From Thermoanaerobaculia bacterium (GTDB taxonomy: Bacteria; Acidobacteriota; Thermoanaerobaculia; Multivoradales; UBA5704), in contig JASLEW010000903.1 of NCBI GenBank assembly GCA_030150965.1, positions 1 through 11,524 on the forward strand: a stretch of 11,524 nucleotides of DNA. Direction: 5' to 3'. The translations under genes and the position numbers were made by a program. Under the pieces are notes generated by a model. The model made no database searches and was not told the origin of the DNA. It was given only the letters and a program-made list of their open reading frames with translations. This document shows positions 7,034 to 11,403 of the stretch, in pieces; positions within the stretch are counted from its first letter, which is position 1, and each line of letters begins with the position of its first letter.

Positions 7034-7354
7034 ATGCCAGAATACACGCTAAGTGTCCTTCTGTGGCAGGAGGACAACCTGTGGCTGGCTCAATGCCTCC
7101 AGTACGACATAGCCGCCCAGGCAAAGACTCTCGGCGATCTACGGTACGAGTTGGAGCGCATCCTAGTTGGACACCTAGTCATCTCTGCCGAGAACGGTGC
7201 CGAACCGTTCGAGGACATCCCGCCTGCGCCGACAGAGTTTTGGCAGAAGTATCTGAAGGCGAACATGCGGCTGCAAGCGGACACAATGCCGTTCAGGATG
7301 CCGCATCCGCCGCAACGACCACTCCCGAAGCCTGACTTTCGTATCGCCGCCTAG
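7034..7354 (+). CDS. HicB-like (antitoxin-family) protein
   Basis: This 106-aa protein starts at ATG 7034 behind the strong Shine-Dalgarno GAGGAGGAG (7018-7026). The segment LSVLLWQEDNLWLAQCLQYDIAAQAKTL (about residues 5-32) is the HicB/UPF0150 fold signature: a beta-hairpin with W.AQC..YD.A.QG.T. It continues with a helix YELERILVGHLVISAENG and EPFEDIPPAP. The typical HicB C-terminal DNA-binding domain is absent and the tail is Pro-rich (PFRMPHPPQRPLPKP), so it resembles the single-domain HicB-like proteins. In canonical systems HicB neutralises the RNase HicA. The next gene starts 18 nt later and may be its partner. Confidence 0.7.
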   Translation: MPEYTLSVLLWQEDNLWLAQCLQYDIAAQAKTLGDLRYELERILVGHLVISAENGAEPFEDIPPAPTEFWQKYLKANMRLQADTMPFRMPHPPQRPLPKPDFRIAA

Positions 7355-7372
7355 AGGGCAGGGGACTAGCCG

Positions 7373-7648
7373 TTGGCATACCCCTTCGCCGCGATGCCCT
7401 CTGTGCAGGACTTCATCACGTCCTGCACAGAGAAATACGGTGCGCGGCTCCGCGAGACGGAAGGGGAAGTCGTTGGGCCGAAAGGTCCGGTGAAGTTCCG
7501 GTACCTGGAGCGGGAGGTGGCCGGGCAGAAGAAAAGATCTGCCCCGCTGCCCGACGATAATGCCGAGATGTTCACGCCGCCGGTCCTCAGGTCCTACTGT
7601 AGGCAGCTGGGTATCCCGGTAGAGGACTTCGGCTTAGTCCTCGGCTAG
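7373..7648 (+). CDS. Small unknown protein, possible HicA-like partner
   Basis: The 91-aa product follows the HicB-like gene by 18 nt and is probably co-transcribed. The C-terminus, FTPPVLRSYCRQLGIPVEDFGL (residues 67-88), resembles the HicA ending (L..ILRQLGI..EDF). The middle part, VKFRYLEREVAGQKKRSAPLPD, could correspond to the HicA beta-sheet. The GSH motif with the catalytic histidine of HicA is not visible and the protein contains no histidine at all, so RNase activity by the known mechanism is doubtful. The start TTG 7373 has AGGGG 8 nt upstream; ATG 7394 has no Shine-Dalgarno but would give MPSVQDF. A 13-bp-arm hairpin (7399-7432) covers the early codons. The 3' end overlaps the transposase remnant on the other strand by 15 bp. 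Confidence 0.55.
   Translation: MAYPFAAMPSVQDFITSCTEKYGARLRETEGEVVGPKGPVKFRYLEREVAGQKKRSAPLPDDNAEMFTPPVLRSYCRQLGIPVEDFGLVLG
7399..7432. repeat. 13-bp perfect inverted repeat inside the HicA-like ORF
   Basis: The arm CTCTGTGCAGGAC (7399-7411) and its exact complement (7420-7432) flank an 8-nt centre. In the mRNA this would form a strong hairpin at codons 9-20 of the ORF and just behind the alternative ATG 7394. It could limit translation of the second gene relative to the HicB-like gene, or be a protein or recombinase site. Confidence 0.6.
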
Positions 7649-7876
7649 GCTAGAGCAAGGAAACGGGTCTTGTTGTCCACAGCCCAGCGCTGCCGCCAGT
7701 AGATCTGCCATCGTCCATGGCCTCCTGGTGACGCCGGCCGCCATGGCGGGCGTCATGCGGATGCTCTTGTGCATCCGGCAGAAGTTGTAGTAGGCGAAGT
7801 AGAGCGCCAGGGCCGCCCGCAGGTTGGCCCGCTTCCGGCTGAAGCCGCTCGAGAGGCGGGTCATGCGCCGCAGATG
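7634..7876 (-). pseudogene. IS1-family-like transposase, C-terminal remnant
   Basis: The minus strand reads HLRRMTRLSSGFSRKR, LRAALALYFAYYNFCRMHKSIR and MTPAMAAGVTRRPWTMADLLAAAL. This is the C-terminal section of a widespread DDE transposase group, annotated as IS1 family as I recall, that has HVERQNLTMRM upstream of LTRLTNAFSKK. The similarity stops about 4 residues before ATG 7864, near 7876, where the ERQNLT segment with the last catalytic residue should be. The zinc ribbon, HTH and catalytic core are therefore missing. The ORF end (GCGQQDPFPCSSLAED) overlaps the preceding plus-strand gene and may be fused sequence. The fragment cannot be active; it indicates a deletion during the history of the insert. 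Confidence 0.75.
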
Positions 7877-7927
7877 GGCCGTTTGGTTTCAGGGTGTCTC
7901 GTCCTCCCTCGACTCTGGAATTATTGT

Positions 7928-7942
7928 AGGGTAAATAACCCT
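7928..7942. promoter_or_regulatory. Outlying operator-like dyad upstream of the RHH gene
   Basis: AGGGTAAATAACCCT has 5-bp inverted arms AGGGT/ACCCT around an A/T core. Read in reverse it is AGGGTTATTTACCCT, one base longer than the array site AGGGTTATTACCC at 8549-8561. It lies 34 bp upstream of the -35 box of the RHH gene. Confidence 0.45.
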
Positions 7943-7975
7943 GCGCGTCAAGAGTGAAACCAGGGAATCTGGCGC

Positions 7976-8005
7976 TTGACTGTGCAGGGTTTTACGGCCT
8001 ACACT
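7976..8005 (+). promoter_or_regulatory. Sigma70 promoter of the 67-aa RHH gene with embedded repeat-like site
   Basis: TTGACT (7976-7981), an 18-nt spacer and TACACT (8000-8005) make one of the best promoters in the window. The -10 box ends 7 nt before ATG 8013, so the transcript should start at or next to the ATG (leaderless). The spacer contains AGGGTTTTACGG (7986-7997), which resembles the array motif AGGTTTTTACCC. A repressor that binds the array could therefore block this promoter. Confidence 0.65.
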
Positions 8006-8012
8006 AACCGGC

Positions 8013-8216
8013 ATGGCTAGACCCAAGGCCGAGCAGACCCAATCCGTCTCCCTCCGCCTCCGCATGTTCCCCGAGCAGGAGCAGCTGATCCGCCAGGCGG
8101 CCGGCCAGGCGGGGATCAGCATCTCGGCCTGGATCAGGGAGCGCCTGGTGCGCGCCGCTCGGCGCGAGATCAGTCAGGCCGCGCGGTATGAGGCTCCTGG
8201 GGCGGCCGGCCCGTAG
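8013..8216 (+). CDS. Ribbon-helix-helix DNA-binding protein (67 aa), probably leaderless
   Basis: The 67-aa basic protein has an RHH layout: a beta-strand QSVSLRLRM (10-18), helix FPEQEQLIRQAAGQAG (19-34), then SISAWIRERLVRAARREI (36-53). It resembles small CopG-like and MobC-like accessory proteins of plasmids and integrative elements, which bind operators, oriT or partition sites as dimers. There is no Shine-Dalgarno before ATG 8013, and the -10 box is only 7 nt away, so translation from a leaderless mRNA is inferred. The gene is flanked by GGGT-n-ACCC type sites on both sides (7928, 7986 and 8453-8562), which makes it the prime candidate binder. The exact role (repressor, relaxosome or partition) is unknown. 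Confidence 0.7.
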   Translation: MARPKAEQTQSVSLRLRMFPEQEQLIRQAAGQAGISISAWIRERLVRAARREISQAARYEAPGAAGP

Positions 8217-8304
8217 AAGTCCGAGCAACTGGCTCGACGGTGGGAGCGGGACAGCGGGCGTGCAGCGGTGTCGCATCGCTTCCTCCTTCGAGAACTGCGA
8301 CGCG

Positions 8305-8355
8305 GGAACCGCCTGGTGGATGTAGACTTCCCGTGGACGAGGTCCAGGCGGTTCC
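8305..8355. repeat. Stem-loop with 12-bp arms and 27-nt loop
   Basis: GGAACCGCCTGG (8305-8316) and CCAGGCGGTTCC (8344-8355) are perfect inverted arms. Beyond a one-base bulge the pairing continues for 3 bp (CGC/GCG). The 27-nt loop holds TGTAGACTTCCCGTGG. The arms share the core GAACCGCC with the hairpin 13 bp downstream, so the two are probably related by duplication. Confidence 0.65.
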
Positions 8356-8368
8356 GCGTCTGTCCCTC

Positions 8369-8402
8369 AGAACCGCCAGCGGTTCCAGCCGCTGGCGGTT
8401 CT
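8369..8402. repeat. Perfect 14-bp hairpin, 6-nt loop
   Basis: AGAACCGCCAGCGG (8369-8382) pairs perfectly with CCGCTGGCGGTTCT (8389-8402) around the loop TTCCAG. It is followed by ATTCTGCG, which is too T-poor for a standard terminator. It could end transcription of the RHH gene, or be a single-strand recognition hairpin of an origin or transfer site. Confidence 0.65.
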
Positions 8403-8452
8403 ATTCTGCGCGCCTAAATCACTGAAAACAATGGGTTTAGCTGGGGATTAAT

Positions 8453-8564
8453 GCGGGGTTATTACCCAGGGCGGAGAGGGTTTTTCCCCAGCCAACAGAG
8501 GTTTTTACCCAGCATGAGGCGGTTTTTACCCAATGCCGATCTACTCCTGGGTAATAACCCTCTG
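8453..8564. repeat. Iteron-like array, four direct copies plus one inverted copy of GGGTTWTTACCCAG
   Basis: Copies: GGGGTTATTACCCAG (8455-8469), AGGGTTTTTCCCCAG (8477-8491), AGGTTTTTACCCAG (8499-8512) and CGGTTTTTACCCAA (8520-8533), all in one orientation. The inverted copy CTGGGTAATAACCCT is at 8547-8561. The CCCA elements recur every 22, 21 and 21 bp, about two helical turns, so a bound protein would line up on one face of the DNA. The first and last copies share a 15-bp inverted match (GGGTTATTACCCAGG). A degenerate copy may begin at 8433 (GGGTTTAGC). Related sites lie around the RHH gene promoter (7928, 7986). Confidence 0.7.
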
Positions 8565-9149
8565 TCCTCTCGGTATCAACCCAAGAACCTGCCGGTAGTG
8601 GTGGATCGCGCGCAGGACTTCTACCTCTCTTTCGACCTGACTATGGCGCTGCTCCGCTGCTCGATACTTTGCTTCTGCTTCATGTACCGATAGACGTTGC
8701 TCCATGAACATGGCGGCGTTGAAATCTGGCGGCCCATGCACGATGAGATCGAGGCGTTCCTTCTCCTGCTCGCGTTCCTTCAGGAGGGGGCCTAGGTCGG
8801 GGTCACTGATGTCAAGCCCGATAGAGATCGCTTCTCGCTCTTTCACCGGGAGGTCGGCTTTGATCCTGGCTAGGCCGGCGTCTCGCTGGGCGTACTCGGC
8901 CCGCATCACGCGCAACTTTCTCTCGGTCTTGCTCTCAGGCGCCGGGAGTGTTTCCGCCTTTCGCCTCCGGGCGAACTTCTTACGGAGCCGTTCTTCAAGC
9001 GTGGACGGTTGCCCTGGCAACTTCAGCAGCTTTGCCGCCTCCCTGGCTGCTTCCCGCTCGCCAATCGCAGGCTGGGCAGCCAGGAGGTTCACCATGAGTT
9101 GGATTGCCGCCCCATCCTCCTCTTGCGGCCGTCCACCTTGGTTTGGCAA
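8541..9149 (-). CDS. 202-aa HTH-like/coiled-coil protein of unknown function
   Basis: Start TTG 9149 has GGGAGG 9 nt upstream. The N-terminal part is basic and helical: IQLMVNLLAAQPAIGEREAA (16-35), then PSTLEERLRKKFARRRK (48-64). It resembles the HTH-like heads of small plasmid proteins that read REAAR..... STxxRLRRKF. Residues about 75-185 are rich in Glu, Lys, Arg and Ala with long helices, consistent with a coiled coil (KERLDLI, SVHEAEAKYRAAEQRHSQVEREVEVL). There is no signal peptide. The last codons (VITQE) are encoded inside the inverted copy of the repeat array, so the 3' end of the gene and the binding site have a shared history. It is the last gene of the minus-strand cluster, 117 bp downstream of the 58-aa gene. 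Confidence 0.6.
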   Translation of the reverse strand: MPNQGGRPQEEDGAAIQLMVNLLAAQPAIGEREAAREAAKLLKLPGQPSTLEERLRKKFARRRKAETLPAPESKTERKLRVMRAEYAQRDAGLARIKADLPVKEREAISIGLDISDPDLGPLLKEREQEKERLDLIVHGPPDFNAAMFMEQRLSVHEAEAKYRAAEQRHSQVEREVEVLRAIHHYRQVLGLIPRGQRVITQE

Positions 9150-9266
9150 TCTTGCGCACCTCCCATCAGGTGCCGCCCGTAGAGAGGGGAAAGGCGGCGC
9201 GGCGGGCCGGGCTACGGGGCACCCGGCTTTCGGCGGCCAAACCTAGCCGCGCCTGCACTGCGGATT

Positions 9267-9443
9267 CTACTGCGGAGGAGGCAGGAAGGACTCGACCCGG
9301 CGGCTCACCTGCTCGGCCGTGTCTTCGAGCCAGGCGGCCACGGACGGGTAGCGCAGGTGCTGGGCCACCCGCGCCCACCTGCGGGCCTGCTCGGCGCTCG
9401 CCCTCACCGAGAATGAGGTGACCTTGAGGCGGGGCGCCGTCAC
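9267..9443 (-). CDS. 58-aa RHH-like small protein, GTG start overlapping the XRE gene stop
   Basis: This short gene is easily missed. GTG 9443 overlaps the TGA stop of the XRE gene in a 4-nt GTGA arrangement, the usual form of translational coupling. The product has a beta-strand VTSFSVRA (8-15), helix SAEQARRWARVAQHLR (16-31) and helix SVAAWLEDTAEQVSRRV (34-50). This is an RHH-type pattern akin to small proteins of integrative elements (VR.....EQ...W...A....YPS...WL). The Shine-Dalgarno is weak (GGAG 8 nt before). It ends with TAG (9269-9267). A DNA-binding dimer is inferred. Confidence 0.65.
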   Translation of the reverse strand: MTAPRLKVTSFSVRASAEQARRWARVAQHLRYPSVAAWLEDTAEQVSRRVESFLPPPQ

Positions 9444-9709
9444 TGCAAGGCTCCGCGGCGCCGGATGCTCTCGACCTCCCCGAAGGGGCCGAAGTGGCGG
9501 GAGAAGGTGTCCTCCGAGCAGTCGAGCGCTGCCAGCAGCCTGGCAAGGACGGGGGCGGAGGGAAGTTGCTGGCCGCGTTCGTAGGCCGAGAGTGCAGCCG
9601 GGAGAATGCCGGCGCAGCCGGCGACTTGGCGCTGCGTCTCCTGCCGCTCCTGGCGCAGCCGCCGGACGGTGCCGCCGACCTGGCGGGCGATGCGATCCTT
9701 ACGCGGCAT
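9440..9709 (-). CDS. XRE-family helix-turn-helix regulator (89 aa)
   Basis: Residues about 13-66 form a lambda-repressor-like HTH: VRRLRQERQETQRQVAGCAG, ILPAALSAYERGQQLPSAPV, LARLLAALDC. The S.YERG..LPS..VL..LL motif is the standard XRE recognition and turn region. ATG 9709 has AAGGAGG about 9 nt upstream. The start overlaps the end of the preceding RHH gene by 11 bp, and its stop overlaps the next GTG by 3 bases. It probably represses its own operon; the 21-bp palindrome in the first gene (10279-10299) is a candidate operator. Confidence 0.85.
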   Translation of the reverse strand: MPRKDRIARQVGGTVRRLRQERQETQRQVAGCAGILPAALSAYERGQQLPSAPVLARLLAALDCSEDTFSRHFGPFGEVESIRRRGALQ

Positions 9710-9974
9710 CGGTTCGCGCCTCCTTCCCGGCCGCGGGGCCGTTGGGGGTGGGTGGCGCCGGCTCCAGGCCGTAGATCGCCATCAGCTCGGCCGCCTGGGC
9801 CAGGGCGACCTCCGAGAACGGCGGCCGGCCGGCGAAGGCGTCTCGTACCAGGTCTTCCAGGAACTCGCCCAGGGACAGGTCGTACAGCTCCGCCAGGGCC
9901 TTGAGTACCTTCACCATCCGCTTCTCCAGCCGCACGCCGGTCTGGACGCGCTCGATGTCGTCGTGGCGGCTCAT
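9699..9974 (-). CDS. Ribbon-helix-helix protein (91 aa) with C-terminal extension
   Basis: The sequence GVRLEKRMVKVLKALAELYD (13-32) followed by LSLGEFLEDLVRDAFAGRPP (33-52) is an Arc/CopG-like RHH fold: strand, helix, helix. I recall this GVRLEKR..KVLKALAE..D.SL form from mobile elements. An acidic/helical extension follows (SEVALAQAAELMAIYGL), then a low-complexity tail. Start ATG 9974 overlaps the previous stop as ATGA, with GAGGAGGAG 6 nt upstream, so it is translationally coupled. Whether it acts as an antitoxin, repressor or partition adaptor is unknown. Confidence 0.75.
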   Translation of the reverse strand: MSRHDDIERVQTGVRLEKRMVKVLKALAELYDLSLGEFLEDLVRDAFAGRPPFSEVALAQAAELMAIYGLEPAPPTPNGPAAGKEARTDAA

Positions 9975-10333
9975 CTCAGCTCCTCCTCGATTGCCTGGAC
10001 GATGGCGGCGACCCGGCCGGCGAGCTTGCCGGCGGAGACGGCTAGGGCGTTGTCGTCGGCTTCCAGGGAGGACTCCTCCGACTCGCGGTCGATCATGGCT
10101 AGGTAGCCCTGGAGGTAGCGGAGGTCGGCGAGGGCGGCGCGCAGTTCGGCGCGGGTGATGGACGTGTCGCCGCCCAGCTCGTGCGTCACCTCCAGGGACA
10201 TGTCGTAGATCAGGCGGCCCACCCTGCGGATGGCCTCGCGGTCCTCCGGGTCATCGATGCAGGTCAAAGCTGTTTCTCGGAACGAGTCTGACTCGTTCCA
10301 GTGCGGCGGGGTACCATTGGCGTAGCTCGGCAT
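9971..10333 (-). CDS. 120-aa helical protein of unknown function, first gene of the four-gene cluster
   Basis: I do not recognise this protein. It is acidic and mostly helical: DPEDREAIRRVGRLIYDMSLEV (about 28-49), TRAELRAALADLRYLQGYLAMI (60-81), AVSAGKLAGRVAAIVQAIEEEL (98-119). There is no signal peptide and no membrane segment. ATG 10333 has AGGAGG about 10 nt upstream. Its stop overlaps the start of the RHH gene (ATGA), so the two products are likely made together and may interact. A perfect 21-bp palindrome (10279-10299) lies in codons about 12-19. Confidence 0.65.
   Translation of the reverse strand: MPSYANGTPPHWNESDSFRETALTCIDDPEDREAIRRVGRLIYDMSLEVTHELGGDTSITRAELRAALADLRYLQGYLAMIDRESEESSLEADDNALAVSAGKLAGRVAAIVQAIEEELR
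10279..10299. promoter_or_regulatory. Perfect 21-bp palindrome, candidate operator
   Basis: GGAACGAGTC (10279-10288) and GACTCGTTCC (10290-10299) are exact inverted arms around a single central T. It lies inside the start of the first gene of the cluster. The size and symmetry suit a dimeric regulator such as the XRE protein encoded downstream. Operator function is inferred. Confidence 0.5.
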
Positions 10334-10469
10334 GAGGCGCGATCCTCCTGCTGGGTCAGGTCCCGGTGTCGGTTCCGGCCTTCACCGGGGCCGCTTGCTG
10401 TGGGTTGGGAGAAGGGCGTCCCCTCCCTTCAGAAAGGGACGCTAGCGTAAGTCAGGCGGCCTGGCACCA

Positions 10470-10493
10470 GCCACACAGGAACGGAGCACTACC
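10470..10493 (-). repeat. Right terminal inverted repeat of the insert
   Basis: This is an exact inverted copy of 6783-6806 (starts GCCACACAGGAACG, ends GAGCACTACC). The similarity stops abruptly on the inner side (CTGGCACCA), as expected for a true transposon end. Confidence 0.8.
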
Positions 10494-10501
10494 CACCTCC
10501 G
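10494..10501. repeat. Right copy of 8-bp target-site duplication CACCTCCG
   Basis: It directly abuts the right inverted repeat and matches 6775-6782. It is the first unit of a short tandem (CACCTCCGG twice, 10494-10511). Confidence 0.7.
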
Positions 10502-10608
10502 GCACCTCCGGGGCCGCGCCGGGTTAGACTGCGCGGCGGGCCCGCTCCGCCCCCTGCACGGCGGGGCGGGGTCGCTTCGGAGACGACGGCAAACAGGAGA
10601 AGGCGAAC

Positions 10609-11331
10609 ATGACGACGACAGAAAGGTGGGCCGCCGCGGCCGGCCGGCGGCTCCTGGCCGCGCTCGCGATGGCCCTGGGCCTGGCGTGGGCGCACCCGGC
10701 GCCCTGCCGCGCCGCGGATGCCGGCAGCCCGAACCTGGCCGGCGCCTGGCAGCTCAACCCCGAGCTGACCGAGCGGCTGATGCAGAAGCAGTCCGGTGGG
10801 ACGGCCGGCGAGGGCGGCGGCAAGGAGAGCGGGCACGGCAAGCACCAGGGCGGCATGGACGCCTTCGGCGGCGGGCCGCAGGGCGAGGGGGGCATGGGCG
10901 TCCCCCGGCCGGCGGGAGCGCCCCACGAGCCGGATCACCATGAGCTCGGCATCACCTTCGCGTTGCGCGACCGCTTCACCATCGCGCAGGAGGGTAACCA
11001 GATCGTGCTCAGCGACGGCCAGGGCGGCGCGGTGACCGTGAGGACCGACGGCAGGCGGGTGCACGCGGCGTCGATGCCGGGAGGTCCGGCCGAGGTGCGG
11101 GCGAGCTGGGAGCGGGACGGCACCCTCAAGCTGGAGGTGCGGCCGGACAGGGGACCCAAGCGCACCGAGTCCTACGTCGTCTCCAACGACCGCAAGCACC
11201 TCTACGTGACGATCACCGCGCTGCGCGTCTCCGGCGAGACGGTGCAGCTGATCCGCGCCTTCGATCAGACGCCGTCGGCCGAGCCCAAGGCGGAGGGCGC
11301 TCCCGCCGCCGCGCCGCCGCCCGGCGCCTGA
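10609..11331 (+). CDS. Secreted protein of unknown function (240 aa)
   Basis: ATG 10609 follows AGGAG (10595-10599). Residues 1-36 look like a Sec signal peptide (RRLLAALAMALGLAWA, cleavage likely after PCRA). Mature residues 42-57 (NLAGAWQLNPELTERL) resemble the opening strand of small lipocalin-like or DUF-type periplasmic proteins that start with G.W.LN. A Gly/His/Gln-rich linker (about 62-112) follows, then a beta-rich part (FTIAQEGNQIVLSDG, AVTVRTDGRRV, LKLEVRPDRGPKRTESYVV, HLYVTITALRV). The Pro/Ala-rich tail is unstructured. There is no catalytic motif and I cannot assign a family. Its upstream region was probably shared with the divergent DUF885 gene before the insert arrived. Confidence 0.75.
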   Translation: MTTTERWAAAAGRRLLAALAMALGLAWAHPAPCRAADAGSPNLAGAWQLNPELTERLMQKQSGGTAGEGGGKESGHGKHQGGMDAFGGGPQGEGGMGVPRPAGAPHEPDHHELGITFALRDRFTIAQEGNQIVLSDGQGGAVTVRTDGRRVHAASMPGGPAEVRASWERDGTLKLEVRPDRGPKRTESYVVSNDRKHLYVTITALRVSGETVQLIRAFDQTPSAEPKAEGAPAAAPPPGA

Positions 11332-11362
11332 GCTGCCGGCTGTTTCACGAGCGGCGCCGCGC

Positions 11363-11380
11363 CCGCCCGGGAGGGCGGTT
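11363..11380 (+). terminator. Short GC hairpin downstream of the secreted-protein gene
   Basis: CCGCCC and GGGCGG form a 6-bp stem with a GGGA tetraloop, followed by TT and then GCTATATT. It lies 32 bp after the stop codon. The T-tract is poor, so this is a weak terminator candidate. Confidence 0.3.
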
Positions 11381-11382
11381 GC

Positions 11383-11388
11383 TATATT
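11383..11388 (+). promoter_or_regulatory. Candidate -10 element for the right-edge gene
   Basis: TATATT stands out in GC-rich surroundings, 15 nt before ATG 11404. No matching -35 hexamer is visible at 16-19 nt. The leader would be very short, and no Shine-Dalgarno precedes the ATG. Confidence 0.35.
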
Positions 11389-11403
11389 GCGCGCGGCGCG
11401 GCG

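Larger units (their letters stand above)
8217..8540. other. Non-coding, structured region: two hairpins plus iteron-like array
   Basis: This 324-bp stretch between the RHH gene and the convergent 202-aa gene has no supported gene. It carries a long-arm hairpin at 8305-8355, a second hairpin at 8369-8402 and phased repeats from 8453. Such a combination is seen at plasmid origins of replication, oriT and centromere sites. No nick-site consensus, DnaA box or recombinase core was recognised by eye. Confidence 0.55.
6783..10493. mobile_element. 3.7-kb insert bounded by 24-bp terminal inverted repeats and 8-bp direct repeats
   Basis: The first and last 24 bases are perfect inverted copies (6783-6806, starting GGTAGTGCTCCGTTCC; 10470-10493 is its reverse complement), flanked by the direct repeat CACCTCCG. 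The contents are a HicB-like pair, a transposase remnant, an RHH gene, hairpins, an iteron-like array, a coiled-coil gene and four overlapping small genes. By eye the left third and the repeat region are richer in A/T than the flanks. The end sequence GGTnnTGCTnC resembles the ends of IS1 (GGTGATGCTGCC), and IS1 makes 8-9 bp duplications, in agreement with the IS1-type transposase remnant inside. No intact transposase is present, so movement would have needed help from outside. Confidence 0.7.
10334..10608. other. Junction region: cluster leader, right end of the insert and leader of the secreted-protein gene
   Basis: From left to right this holds the Shine-Dalgarno of the 120-aa gene and a nested inverted repeat around GCGTCCC...GGGACGC with CCCTT/AAGGG inside (about 10409-10442). 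A perfect 10-bp palindrome ACGCTAGCGT follows (10439-10448), then the right terminal repeat and the duplication. A 7-bp hairpin (10547-10553 with 10563-10569) sits in the leader of the next gene. No sigma70 promoter is convincing on either strand here. Confidence 0.45.

Noticed and set aside
8453..8564. Repeat array as a CRISPR
   Set aside because: Units are about 14-17 bp with 5-8 bp between them, one is inverted, and no cas gene is present. Spacing fits iterons or operators instead.
8704..9246. Plus-strand 180-codon frame opposite the 202-aa gene
   Set aside because: Ser/Arg-rich translation without a Shine-Dalgarno; the minus-strand frame has a Shine-Dalgarno and a coherent HTH/coiled-coil sequence.
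9166..9546. Minus-strand 126-codon frame overlapping the 58-aa and XRE genes
   Set aside because: Frame-shifted low-complexity reading; the operon with 4-nt overlaps accounts for this region.
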